From Actinoallomurus liliacearum (GTDB lineage: Bacteria; Actinomycetota; Actinomycetes; Streptosporangiales; Streptosporangiaceae), in contig NZ_BAABHJ010000002.1 in NCBI RefSeq assembly GCF_039542035.1, positions 124,001-188,000 of the forward strand: a stretch of DNA of 64,000 nt, in the 5' to 3' direction. A program made the translations under genes and the position numbers. The notes beneath the pieces were generated by a model. It made no database searches, had not been told where the DNA came from, and saw nothing but the letters and a program-made list of their open reading frames with translations. Shown piece after piece: positions 53,774 through 61,593 of this stretch. The stretch's first letter is position 1; each line of letters starts with the position of its first letter.

Positions 53774-54148
53774 ATGCCCGCTTCCCAAGCCGACGTTCCC
53801 ACGAACCGCGCCGGCCGCTATCTCGCGCAGCTGTGCGGGCACGGCGCCCGGATGACCTCCCTCACCCTCCGCGGCGGCCACGGTCACGGCGGCGGAGTGG
53901 CGTCCACGCCGCGGCACGCCGAGTGGTCCGAGACCGACGGGGTCATCGAGTTCGACCGTGGACGCTGCACGCTGCACGCCACCGGCGACGGACTGCTGCT
54001 GCGCGTCGAAGCCGACGACCAGCAGCAGCTGCGCCGAATCCAGGACGCCGTCGCCGCTCGTCTGGAACGGATCGGACGGCGCGACGCGCTCACCGTTACC
54101 TGGCGGCCGACGCCGCCGGCCCCGTCCACGGACGCCTGCGCTCCCTGA
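53774..54148 (+). CDS. DUF2218 domain protein
   Basis: 124 aa. Family pattern: N-terminal 'PTNRAGRYLAQLCGHGARM' with the Cys-His pair, a strand 'GVIEFDRGRCTLHATGDGLL' and 'RRIQDAVAARLERIGRRD'. DUF2218 proteins are small, of unknown function, and often sit next to transport or redox genes. Probably co-transcribed with the methyltransferase. Confidence 0.85.
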   Translation: MPASQADVPTNRAGRYLAQLCGHGARMTSLTLRGGHGHGGGVASTPRHAEWSETDGVIEFDRGRCTLHATGDGLLLRVEADDQQQLRRIQDAVAARLERIGRRDALTVTWRPTPPAPSTDACAP

Positions 54149-54199
54149 TTCGAGCGGCCCTCGTGCCGACGATCGGCACCGCCGCATCCGTCCTGTTGT

Positions 54200-54647
54200 T
54201 CAACGGTCTTCCTCGTCGGCGGGGAAGGTCCGAGTCAGCAGAGGCACGAGCAGGTTGTCCACCAGGTCGGCCAGGAAGTCGTGGTCGAGCGGCCGGCCGA
54301 GGATCATCCGGCGCATGACCTGGCCCTCGGCCACCTGATGCGCCAGCCGGGTCGATGTACAGGCGGACACCTGCCACGGGCCACCGCGTGCTCCACGACC
54401 GTCCGGAACAGTCCCCGATCCTCATCCGCGACGTGCGTGCGTGCGTGCGCAGGCTGTCGGCCAGTTCAGCGTCAGTCCGCATCGCGTGAATCAGCCCGGT
54501 CATCATGGTCAGGTACCGGTCGTCGACCTGATCGCACAGTAGGTTCAGGGCTGCCAGCAAGTAACCCCGCAGTGTGCCGGCGATCTCCCCGAGCAACTCG
54601 ATCGTCGCCGTCAGGATCGCCTGCTCGCGCGCAACGCCTCTGACCAT
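54200..54647 (-). pseudogene. Decayed TetR family regulator
   Basis: Starts well (ATG 54647, 'REQAILTATIELLGEIAG', helix 1 of a TetR) but the recognition helix-turn-helix is deleted and the text jumps to a C-terminal domain ('MMTGLIHAMRTDAELADSLR'). It then leaves frame at a CGTG tandem repeat (54432-54449) and shifts again; the original tail can still be read in another frame ('LAHQVAEGQVMRRMILGRPL', then 'VPLLTRTFPADEEDR') to a TGA at 54200-54202. It cannot make a functional repressor. Confidence 0.75.
54432..54449. repeat. CGTG tetranucleotide repeat inside the TetR pseudogene
   Basis: Four CGTG units plus CG. Expected family sequence would need only about two units here, so expansion by slippage probably caused the frameshift (inference). 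Confidence 0.6.
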
Positions 54648-54725
54648 ACCCACCCAACCGAGGGGAACAACCGGCGCGCCCACCACTACGGGGCCCTGGC
54701 ACAGAGGCTGTCGGATACGTACACG

Positions 54726-55412
54726 GTGCGCGTGATCGAGCGGCGAGGACGTGGCCGGAGCGGGCCGCAGGGCCCGGGCTACGGGGTCGAGGCCGAGGTC
54801 GACGACGCGATCGCCGTCATGGAGCACACGGGCTCAAGCCTGGTCTTCGGGCACAGCCACGGCGGTCTGGTCGCCCTGCACCTCGGGCTGCGGAGAACGG
54901 TGGCCGCGCTGATGGTGTACGAACCGGGCGTGAGCATCGCAGGGTCCTTCGACGCCCGTTGGCTGCCGTCCTTCACCCACCTGCTGCAGAACGGCAAGCG
55001 CGTCGCGGCGATGGCGACCTTCCTCAAGGGCACCCGCCTGACTCCCATTGGGGACGCGCCGACGCCCGTGTTCCGCGCGCTGGCGTTCTTGCTGCTGCGC
55101 GGGGCCGACGGGCACGACACGTCGGCGATGATGGCGACGACTCCGGCCGAGATCGGCGAGATCGCCCGTCTGGACTCCGACGGCACCAGGTACGCGGGCA
55201 TCGCATCCCCGACGTTGCTGATGGGCGGCGGGAAGTCGCCCACCTATCTGACCGGTGTGCTCCCCCGCCTGGCAGGAGTGATCCCCGACGCCCGACACGT
55301 GATCTTGCGTGGGCTGGACCACAACGCCCCCGATCTGAACGCGCCTCACGTGGTCGCCGAGCAGATCCGTGCCTTCACCCAGGTGCGGCTCCCCGAAGAG
55401 CGACCCCAGTAG
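54726..55412 (+). CDS. Alpha/beta hydrolase, 5'-truncated
   Basis: 228 aa from GTG 54726, but the frame is open and protein-like upstream ('NNRRAHHYGALAQRLSDTYT' directly precedes it) with no start codon, so the first beta-strand and oxyanion loop have been lost. Kept parts: 'RRGRGRSGPQGPGYG', nucleophile elbow 'LVFGHSHGGLVALHLG', late His in 'LRGLDHNAPDLNAPHV'. The break lies where the neighbouring TetR pseudogene starts, so one deletion probably damaged both. Probably inactive or weakly expressed. Confidence 0.65.
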   Translation: MRVIERRGRGRSGPQGPGYGVEAEVDDAIAVMEHTGSSLVFGHSHGGLVALHLGLRRTVAALMVYEPGVSIAGSFDARWLPSFTHLLQNGKRVAAMATFLKGTRLTPIGDAPTPVFRALAFLLLRGADGHDTSAMMATTPAEIGEIARLDSDGTRYAGIASPTLLMGGGKSPTYLTGVLPRLAGVIPDARHVILRGLDHNAPDLNAPHVVAEQIRAFTQVRLPEERPQ

Positions 55413-55453
55413 CAGGGACAACCCGTGTCGAGCCCGCACGCAGGACCGGGTTC

Positions 55454-55560
55454 CAGGTGCGGGCGGATCTGGAGCGGGTGTTCTTCCTCGATGATGAGGA
55501 CCGGGCGGCCGCTCGTGACTTCGCGCGGACCGGGGCGGTGCGCAGTCGGGCAGGTTTGAC
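55454..55560 (+). mobile_element. Scrap of a Tn3-family transposase N-terminus
   Basis: The in-frame text 'VRADLERVFFLDDEDR' matches the start of the DUF4158 domain of Tn3-family TnpA proteins, followed by sequence that no longer fits. No start, no inverted repeats found. About 35 codons remain. Confidence 0.45.
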
Positions 55561-55565
55561 CGGTG

Positions 55566-56504
55566 TCAGTCGCCGTCGAGGATGAAATCGGCTATAGCGG
55601 CAGCCACGGCTTCGGGCTGCTCATCGGGGATGAAGTGTCCAGCGTCGGGCACGACGACTCCGGTGGCGTCGTCGGCCCATGGGCGGATGGAGGCCGCCAT
55701 GTCCGGGATGGAGCCGTGGCTGCTGGAGATTCCGAGGATGGGCACGGTGAGGTGCTGCCGCTTGAGCGCCTCGTGGTTCTTGCGCGCCGACTCGGCGGCG
55801 TCTCGGTAGTAGGCGAGGGAGGCGCGGAGGCCACCGTCGACGGCGACGGCCGCTGCGTAGTGGTCGAGCTCGGCGTCGTCGAACGTGTCGGGAGAGAGGG
55901 CCTTCATTCTCAGGAACCAGCCGACGTAGTCCCGTTCGCGGCCGGCGAGCAGCGTCTCGGGCAGGTCGGGCACAAGGTGGAACGCGAAATGCCAGGTCTT
56001 CCACGCCCGATCCGGGTCGGTGGGAATCGCTTCCGGGAGGGTGATGCCGGGAATTCCGGCGTCGAGCAGAGCGACCCCGCGCAGTTGGCTCTCGAATTGA
56101 AGTGCGAGGGAGAAAGCGACCCAGGCGCCGATGTCGTGGGCGACCAGCCAGTAAGTCGACACTCCGAGAGCCTTCACGGCGGCGTGGACGTGCGCGGCGA
56201 CCGTGTGCGTGTCGTAGCTGCGCTCCGGACGCTCGGAGTGGCCCTGCCCCGGCAGGTCGATCGCGATGACGTGGAACCGGCCGGCGAGGCTGGGCATCGC
56301 CTTTCGCCAAGCCCACCAGGTTTGCGGGAATCCGGCGAGCAGGACAACAGCCGGGCCGGTCGGCCGGCCGCCTTCGATGGCATGAAGGCGGACGCCGTCC
56401 GCGTCGACCCAGCGGTGAGTGAATCCCGCCAGGTCGTGCAGTGGCAGGTCGCGGACCGGGTTGCTTTCGCAGACGCGCCAAGCGCTGGTCGCAGGGTCAG
56501 CCAC
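55566..56504 (-). CDS. Alpha/beta hydrolase (epoxide hydrolase/haloalkane dehalogenase-like)
   Basis: 312 aa, GTG start with GGAGGA close upstream. Uses Asp as nucleophile: 'WLVAHDIGAWVAFSLAL'; oxyanion 'VVLLAGFPQTWWAWRKAM'; 'VIAIDLPGQGHSERP'; late His in 'VVPDAGHFIPDEQPEAV'. This pattern fits soluble epoxide hydrolases and related dehalogenases. Divergent from a TetR gene with a 24-bp palindrome between them, so expression is probably induced by the substrate. Confidence 0.9.
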   Translation of the reverse strand: MADPATSAWRVCESNPVRDLPLHDLAGFTHRWVDADGVRLHAIEGGRPTGPAVVLLAGFPQTWWAWRKAMPSLAGRFHVIAIDLPGQGHSERPERSYDTHTVAAHVHAAVKALGVSTYWLVAHDIGAWVAFSLALQFESQLRGVALLDAGIPGITLPEAIPTDPDRAWKTWHFAFHLVPDLPETLLAGRERDYVGWFLRMKALSPDTFDDAELDHYAAAVAVDGGLRASLAYYRDAAESARKNHEALKRQHLTVPILGISSSHGSIPDMAASIRPWADDATGVVVPDAGHFIPDEQPEAVAAAIADFILDGD

Positions 56505-56660
56505 GGGGATCCTCCATCGGTGTCAGGTGTGCTCGTTCGGTGCTTCGCCCGAGGGTGAGGCCCACGAGCGCGGTGCAGATGACGAGAGCGGCCAGCGTGG
56601 TGCTCGAAATCCGGGTCCCGACGGGGAGGCCCGGCCATGACCATGCTTGGAGGCTAACAC

Positions 56661-56684
56661 ATCTTGAACTGATCAGTTCAAGAT
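56661..56684. promoter_or_regulatory. 24-bp perfect palindromic operator
   Basis: Half-site ATCTTGAACTGA, mirrored exactly. It is the only AT-rich piece between the hydrolase start (56504) and the TetR start (56739). Length and symmetry are typical for TetR dimers. Confidence 0.7.
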
Positions 56685-56738
56685 AGGATGGTGCGCAGCG
56701 CAGCCCGAGACATCAACACACCGGCAAGGAAGTGCCAC

Positions 56739-57380
56739 GTGGCAGGCAAGAAGCAGTTCGACATGGACACGGCGCTTGACGCCGCGATGATCCAGTTTTG
56801 GCGCGCCGGCTACGCCGACACCTCAGTGGACGATCTGTCCCGGGCAACCGGCCTGAACCGCAGCTCCATCTACTCCTCGCTCGGCGACAAGGACACGCTC
56901 TTCCTGCGCTGCTTGGATCGCTATGCTGCGCGCTACGGCGACAAGTACGACGCCGCCCTGTCGTGTGCGGCCTCGGAGCCTCTTACAGCCGTTCGTGCGT
57001 TCTTCGACGTCACCCTCGAGCGCATCGCCGATCCCGAACTGCCGGATGGATGCCTGGTCGCCCAATCGGCCATGGCAATCCCGGTGCTGAGCCCGAGCGT
57101 CGCGGCGCACGCGAAGGAGGTGCTGGGCTTGCAGCGCTTGCGTATACGCGCCGCACTGAAGGCCGGCCGATTGACCGACCAGGACGCCGAGGCCTTCGCT
57201 GAACACGTGGCGGCCGTGAACCAGTCTCTCGCCGTCATGAGCAGAGCCGGGGCGAGCCCGGCGCAGCTTTTGGCCATTGTGGGCGTAACCGTCGACGCGC
57301 TCTCACAGGCGTTGCGCACGCGCGACCAGCACCCCAGGGCAACATCAGCCGAACCGACCACCCGCGAAGTACGGGACTAG
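56739..57380 (+). CDS. TetR/AcrR family transcriptional regulator
   Basis: 213 aa from GTG 56739 (AAGGAAG 7 bases upstream; the frame is open from 56688 but that part covers the promoter). Helix-turn-helix 'YADTSVDDLSRATGLNRSSI' and 'YSSLGDKDTLFLRCLDRYA', close to the TetR group with the TetR_C_16-like or YcdC-like C-terminus that contains 'GCLVAQSAMAIPVLSP'. A conserved cysteine in that motif may be a redox or electrophile sensor, as in NemR-like proteins (inference). Divergent from the hydrolase gene. Confidence 0.9.
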   Translation: MAGKKQFDMDTALDAAMIQFWRAGYADTSVDDLSRATGLNRSSIYSSLGDKDTLFLRCLDRYAARYGDKYDAALSCAASEPLTAVRAFFDVTLERIADPELPDGCLVAQSAMAIPVLSPSVAAHAKEVLGLQRLRIRAALKAGRLTDQDAEAFAEHVAAVNQSLAVMSRAGASPAQLLAIVGVTVDALSQALRTRDQHPRATSAEPTTREVRD

Positions 57381-57608
57381 CCGCCCGAGCCGGTAGCCGA
57401 CGGCGGTACCTCAACTACTCACACCCGTGGTCCCCGCAATCGCGAGCCGGCGGCCTCTGCGCCGGCCGATGGCCGACCCGACCGAGGCCGGTGGGTCGGG
57501 GCCGAACGGGGCGGAACCGAAGCCGCTGACCTCCGGCTTCAACTGGATCAGAGGTTCGTTAACACGCTCTAGCGCCGCTGGCCGTTCGGTTGCTGCTCAA
57601 GGGCCGCG

Positions 57609-58553
57609 TCAGCGGGACCTGCGGAACGCGGACCGGTAGGCGTTCGGGGTCGTACCGGCGACACGCTTGAAGCGTTCCCGGAAGGCCGTGGCGGATCCGA
57701 AGCCCGCCTGGACGGCGATCCGCTCCACGGAGTGGTCGGTGTGCTCGAGCAGGTACTGCGCCCGTCTGACCCGAGCGCGTAGCAGCCACTGCAGCGGTGT
57801 CGTACCGGTGTGCTCGCGGAAGCGGCGGCTGAAGGTGCGGGTGCTCATACCGCAGCGGGCGGCCATGACCTCCAGGGTGAGGTCTTCTCCGAGGTGGTCC
57901 TCGATCCAGGTCAGCGTCGGCTCGAGCAGCGAACCGCGGGGCACCGGATGCTGCTCGTGAACGATGTACTGCGCCTGGCCGCCCTCGCGTTCCAGGGGGG
58001 TGACGGCCAGGCGGGCGGCGTCCGCCGCGATGGCCGAGCCCAGATCGCGGCGGACCATGTGCAGGCACAGGTCCAGTCCCGCGGACGCGCCGGCCGAGGT
58101 GAGGAACTGCCCGTTGTCCACGTAGAGCACGTCGGGCCGCACGTCGACCTTCGGGAACATCTCGGCGAACAGCTTCGCCGCAGTCCAGTGCGTGGTCGCG
58201 GCCAGACCGTCCAGCAGCCCGGTGGCGGCCAGGGGGAAGGCGCCGCCGCAGATCGAGGCGATGCGGGTGCCGCGAGCGGCCGCGTCGCGCAGCGCCTCCA
58301 GCGCGGTGGCCGGTGGCGGCTCCGCGGTCTCGCTACCGGGGACGATGATCGTGTCGGCGTCCGCGAGAGCGTCCAGCCCCCACGGCGGGTGGATGGTGAA
58401 GATCTCGGTCGCCACCTGCGGCTGCGTTCCGCACACCTGCACTCGATAAGGACGACGCCCGTCCGGCAGGCGGACCCGGCCGAACACCTCCACCGGAATG
58501 GCCATGTCGAAGACCACCGTCTGATCCAGCACCAGGATCGCCACCGTATGCAC
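57609..58553 (-). CDS. GlxA-type regulator (DJ-1/PfpI plus AraC HTH)
   Basis: 314 aa from GTG 58553. N-terminal DJ-1/PfpI class I glutamine amidotransferase-like domain (1-190) with the nucleophile-elbow text 'IASICGGAFPLAATGLLDG'; C-terminal AraC domain (210-310; 'TLEVMAARCGMSTRTFSRRF', 'RIAVQAGFGSATAFRERFKR'). Such proteins regulate amine or arginine-type catabolism in several bacteria. The GTG has no strong ribosome binding site; the frame is open upstream. Divergent from a small membrane protein gene. Confidence 0.9.
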   Translation of the reverse strand: MHTVAILVLDQTVVFDMAIPVEVFGRVRLPDGRRPYRVQVCGTQPQVATEIFTIHPPWGLDALADADTIIVPGSETAEPPPATALEALRDAAARGTRIASICGGAFPLAATGLLDGLAATTHWTAAKLFAEMFPKVDVRPDVLYVDNGQFLTSAGASAGLDLCLHMVRRDLGSAIAADAARLAVTPLEREGGQAQYIVHEQHPVPRGSLLEPTLTWIEDHLGEDLTLEVMAARCGMSTRTFSRRFREHTGTTPLQWLLRARVRRAQYLLEHTDHSVERIAVQAGFGSATAFRERFKRVAGTTPNAYRSAFRRSR

Positions 58554-58783
58554 GAACGCAGCGTACGCCGAGTTCCGGCCAACGGGCGGCCGTGCGTCAT
58601 GTTGACGGCAGAAGGAATTTCGCAGTTCAGCGAGTTGGCGAGAAGTCGTTGGAAACTGTCGATCCAGCCTGTGGCCCGGACCTGCGAGGTCTCCTAGCGT
58701 GAACGTGGCAGCGATCTCGGGCCCTCCCCGATGAGCGCCTGACCCCTTTCCCTCCCCCGCACCGAGAGCCCACATACACGGCG

Positions 58784-59269
58784 ATGACCAAGATCCTCCT
58801 CATCCTCCACGTACTCGCGGCGGTCATCGCCGTGGGACCCGTGACCGTCGCGGGCAGCTTGTTCCCCGCCGCGGCCCGTAAGGCGGCCGGCGCACCCGAC
58901 GCGACCGAAGCGGTCGCCGCCGTACGCCTCCTGCACCGCATCTGCCGGGTCTACGCCGTCGTCGGCCTGGCCGTCCCCGTGTTCGGCCTCGCGACCGCCG
59001 GCAGCCTGCACGTCCTGGGCACCGCCTGGCTGATCGTGTCGATCGTGCTGACCGGCGTCGCCGCCCTCGTGCTCGCGCTGCTGGTCCTCCCGGCTCAGGA
59101 GAACGTCCTCGCCGGCCTGGCCGGCACCGGTTCCGAAGTCGCGGCGGCGGCACGGCCCGAGCCCGCGCGAATTAAACGGCTGGCCATGCTGACCGGCGTC
59201 TTCAACCTGCTGTGGGCCACGGTCACCGTCCTGATGATCGTGCGCCCCGGCTCGACCACGGGAGTGTGA
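58784..59269 (+). CDS. DUF2269-like integral membrane protein
   Basis: 161 aa with four hydrophobic helices ('ILLILHVLAAVIAVGPVTVA', 'VYAVVGLAVPVFGLATAG', 'WLIVSIVLTGVAALVLALLV', 'VFNLLWATVTVLMIV'). The His in the first helix and the layout fit DUF2269/YeaQ-like small membrane proteins; function unknown. A DUF3817-like sequence follows directly. Confidence 0.7.
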   Translation: MTKILLILHVLAAVIAVGPVTVAGSLFPAAARKAAGAPDATEAVAAVRLLHRICRVYAVVGLAVPVFGLATAGSLHVLGTAWLIVSIVLTGVAALVLALLVLPAQENVLAGLAGTGSEVAAAARPEPARIKRLAMLTGVFNLLWATVTVLMIVRPGSTTGV

Positions 59270-59273
59270 CCCC

Positions 59274-59552
59274 ATCGCCGCACCCACCGCATCGACGCCA
59301 CGGCCGGCCCGGAGGCCGCTGCGCGTCTCCGCGACCGTCGAGCTGGTCAGCCTCGCCGTCCTGCTCCTCAACATGGCGACGGTGGACGTCTCCGGAATCG
59401 CCGCGCTCTTCGGTCCCGTCCACGGCATCGCCTGGCTGTTCGGCATCTTCGCCGCCTGGCGCGACCCGCGTCGGACCACGGGGATCACGGTGTGCGCCGC
59501 CATCCCCGGCATCGGCGGCATGCTCGCACTGCGCGCGCTCGGCCGCGCCTGA
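59274..59552 (+). pseudogene. DUF3817-like membrane protein without a usable start
   Basis: The coding text 'LVSLAVLLLNMATVDVSGIA' and 'LFGPVHGIAWLFGIFAAW' reads as two or three membrane helices of a DUF3817-type protein (the FGP.HG motif), ending in TGA 59550-59552. In this frame no ATG, GTG or TTG occurs before mid-protein; a GTG that overlaps the upstream stop as GTGA (59266) is one frame away. A single-base indel near the start would restore the gene. Alternatively an ATC start at 59274 is used, which would be rare. Confidence 0.5.
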
Positions 59553-59616
59553 GCGCGGTACCGAGTCGGGGCATGGGCCAGACCCCACCGGGAGGTGCTC
59601 GGCTACATCCGCGCGG

Positions 59617-60690
59617 TCAGGGCAGGCGCAACCGGTCGACGGCGTCGCGGCGCTGCCGTTCGGGGCGGCGGTCATAACGCGCCGTGGTGGCCGGAGAGGC
59701 GTGACCGACGAGCTGCTGGGCGGTGGCCAGATCGACTCCGGCGTCCAGCAACTCGCCGATGAAGGTACGGCGGAAGTCGTGCGGCGTGTGCGGTGGGACG
59801 CCCGCCTGCGCCAGCCGGCGGGCGAGGATGCCGGCGATCGCCTGGCCCGTGGGGTGGGCCAGCGCTCCGTCCCGGATCCGGCAGCGGCCGACCCTGCTGA
59901 TCGGCGGGAACAGCGCTCCGGGCCCACGGCCGCGAACGGCGATCCAGGCGTCCAGGCGGGTCGCCGCCTCGACCGTCACGAAGACGAGCCGCTCCTTGTC
60001 GCGCTTGCCGCGTACCCGCAGTGACCGCTCCGCCGGGTCGTAGTCGCCGATCGCCAGCCCGGCGATCTCTCCGCGTCGGGCGCCGGTGGTGTACAGGGCG
60101 GCGAGCAGCGCGGAGTCACGCCGCCCGGCCGGTGAGGGGTCGGCGTCGCACACGGCCAGCGCCGCGCCCAGGGAGCGGTCCGGGATGTGGTGACCGCGCG
60201 GCAGCCGGGCCCCCTCCACCGACTTCAGGTCGACGGCACGCTGATAGTCCTCGGCGGTCATCAGCCCGAGCCGCCAGCACTCGCGCAGGACCTGCCGCAA
60301 GGCCACCAGGTGCTTGTTGATCGACGACGGCGAGTAGGCCGGCCGCCCGTCCTCACTCGTCCTGGCGCGCAGTTCGGCGCGGATGCGCGTCGTGTGCTCG
60401 TAGCGGAGCAGCCACCACGGGCGCCCGGCCCCGGTCACGGTGTCGTCCATGGCGATGATCCGGGCGACACGGTCCAGGCAGCCGCGCATCGTCCGCCGCG
60501 ACTGCTCGCTGTCGAGCCGGTCCAGATAGACGCGGTACGGGTCGCGCTCGGGGTCGTACGCCGCCGGCAGGCCGGGAGCCCCCCAGTCGTGCAGGGCGCG
60601 CCCGTCGGTCGGTGACAGCCGGGCCGGTGTGCCGGCCCGGTGGATCCGATGAGGGATCGGTGCGCTCGCCTGAGGTTCGTCTTCGGTCAT
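59617..60690 (-). CDS. Tyrosine-type site-specific recombinase
   Basis: 357 aa. N-terminal SAM-like core-binding domain (45-150) and a catalytic domain with the full residue set: Arg205 ('TTGARRGEIAGL'), Lys in 'RGKRDKERLVF' (229-232), His304 and Arg307 ('PHDFRRTFIGEL'), His330 ('LVGHASPATT') and Tyr339 ('ARYDRR'). XerC/D-like in size. No excisionase, no tRNA and no direct repeats are seen near it, so it is either a domesticated or stray integrase. It stands near several gene remnants. Confidence 0.9.
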   Translation of the reverse strand: MTEDEPQASAPIPHRIHRAGTPARLSPTDGRALHDWGAPGLPAAYDPERDPYRVYLDRLDSEQSRRTMRGCLDRVARIIAMDDTVTGAGRPWWLLRYEHTTRIRAELRARTSEDGRPAYSPSSINKHLVALRQVLRECWRLGLMTAEDYQRAVDLKSVEGARLPRGHHIPDRSLGAALAVCDADPSPAGRRDSALLAALYTTGARRGEIAGLAIGDYDPAERSLRVRGKRDKERLVFVTVEAATRLDAWIAVRGRGPGALFPPISRVGRCRIRDGALAHPTGQAIAGILARRLAQAGVPPHTPHDFRRTFIGELLDAGVDLATAQQLVGHASPATTARYDRRPERQRRDAVDRLRLP

Positions 60691-60821
60691 CGGCGGACCA
60701 TCCTGTCATCCAACGGCGGCCTTCTTCGAGCGGTGCGCCTTCGTCCTCTACGGGTGTCACCGTGATCAAGTCCAGCGCCTTACGCGGAAGGGGCGAACGC
60801 GGCTGCCGCGGACACCTATGC

Positions 60822-60852
60822 GTACATTTGTTCCTAGCGAGTGTACATTTGT
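60822..60852. promoter_or_regulatory. Direct repeat GTACATTTGT upstream of a TetR gene
   Basis: GTACATTTGT at 60822-60831 and again at 60843-60852, exactly 21 bp (two helical turns) apart; the second ends 4 bases before the ATG at 60857. Likely operators for the TetR protein; ACAAATGT/ACATTTGT half sites can also pair between copies. Confidence 0.5.
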
Positions 60853-60856
60853 CCGC

Positions 60857-61507
60857 ATGGCACCCATCGAACGGCCGTCGGCGGACCCTGCCGAGGGAGA
60901 GACGGCTACGGGAACAGGGCGCCGTTCCGCGGCCGGGTCGGGCGGGGCGCGGCGGACTCGCCGGTACGACCCGGACCGCAGGACGCGCATCCTGGACGCC
61001 GCTCTCGACGTGATCGCCGAGCACGGGAGGGCCGGGACGACCCACCGGCACATCGCCACGCGTGCCGACGTGCCGCTGGGCTCGGTCACCTACCACTTCT
61101 CCAGCCTGGTCGATCTGCAGGCGCAGGCGTTCGCCCGGTACGTGGAACTGCAGTCCGCGCACTTCGAGAGGCTGTTCGAGGACGTGCGAACGCATGAGCA
61201 GTTCGTCGAGGTTCTGGTCGATCTCGTCCACGGAGGCCCTGCCCGGCACCGCGGCGCGGTCCTCGGATTCGAGCTCCACCTGGCCGCGCTCCGCGACCCC
61301 GACCTGCGCGTCCTGACAGAAGCGTGGACGCGGGAGAGCCGGGCCGTACTGGCCCGTTTCACCGGCCCGGACAATGCCGCGCGCCTGGACGCCCTGCTGG
61401 AGGGAATGATCATGCATGCCCTGCTGGCGACGGCGCCGGAGCCACGCGAGGTGACGCGGGCCGCGATCGCCCGGACTCTCGACCCGGCCGACGGAACGGG
61501 CGCCTGA
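60857..61507 (+). CDS. TetR/AcrR family transcriptional regulator
   Basis: 216 aa from ATG 60857. Basic, disordered first 35 residues; helix-turn-helix 'RAGTTHRHIATRADVPLGSV' and 'TYHFSSLVDLQAQAF' of the RutR/PsrA-like group. No ribosome binding site, start codon 4 bases after the second copy of a direct repeat, so probably leaderless and self-repressed. The epoxide hydrolase 86 bases downstream is the likely regulated gene. Confidence 0.88.
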   Translation: MAPIERPSADPAEGETATGTGRRSAAGSGGARRTRRYDPDRRTRILDAALDVIAEHGRAGTTHRHIATRADVPLGSVTYHFSSLVDLQAQAFARYVELQSAHFERLFEDVRTHEQFVEVLVDLVHGGPARHRGAVLGFELHLAALRDPDLRVLTEAWTRESRAVLARFTGPDNAARLDALLEGMIMHALLATAPEPREVTRAAIARTLDPADGTGA

Positions 61508-61593
61508 CCGGTATGCCGGCGCCCCACCGGCGCGCGAAGTGACGGCCGGCGCCGGCGACGTACTGACAGCCAAGGCAGACAAAGGAGATCTCC

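Noticed and set aside
59617..60690. A full integrative element around the tyrosine recombinase
   Set aside because: No tRNA, att-like direct repeats, excisionase, replication or transfer genes could be found on either side.
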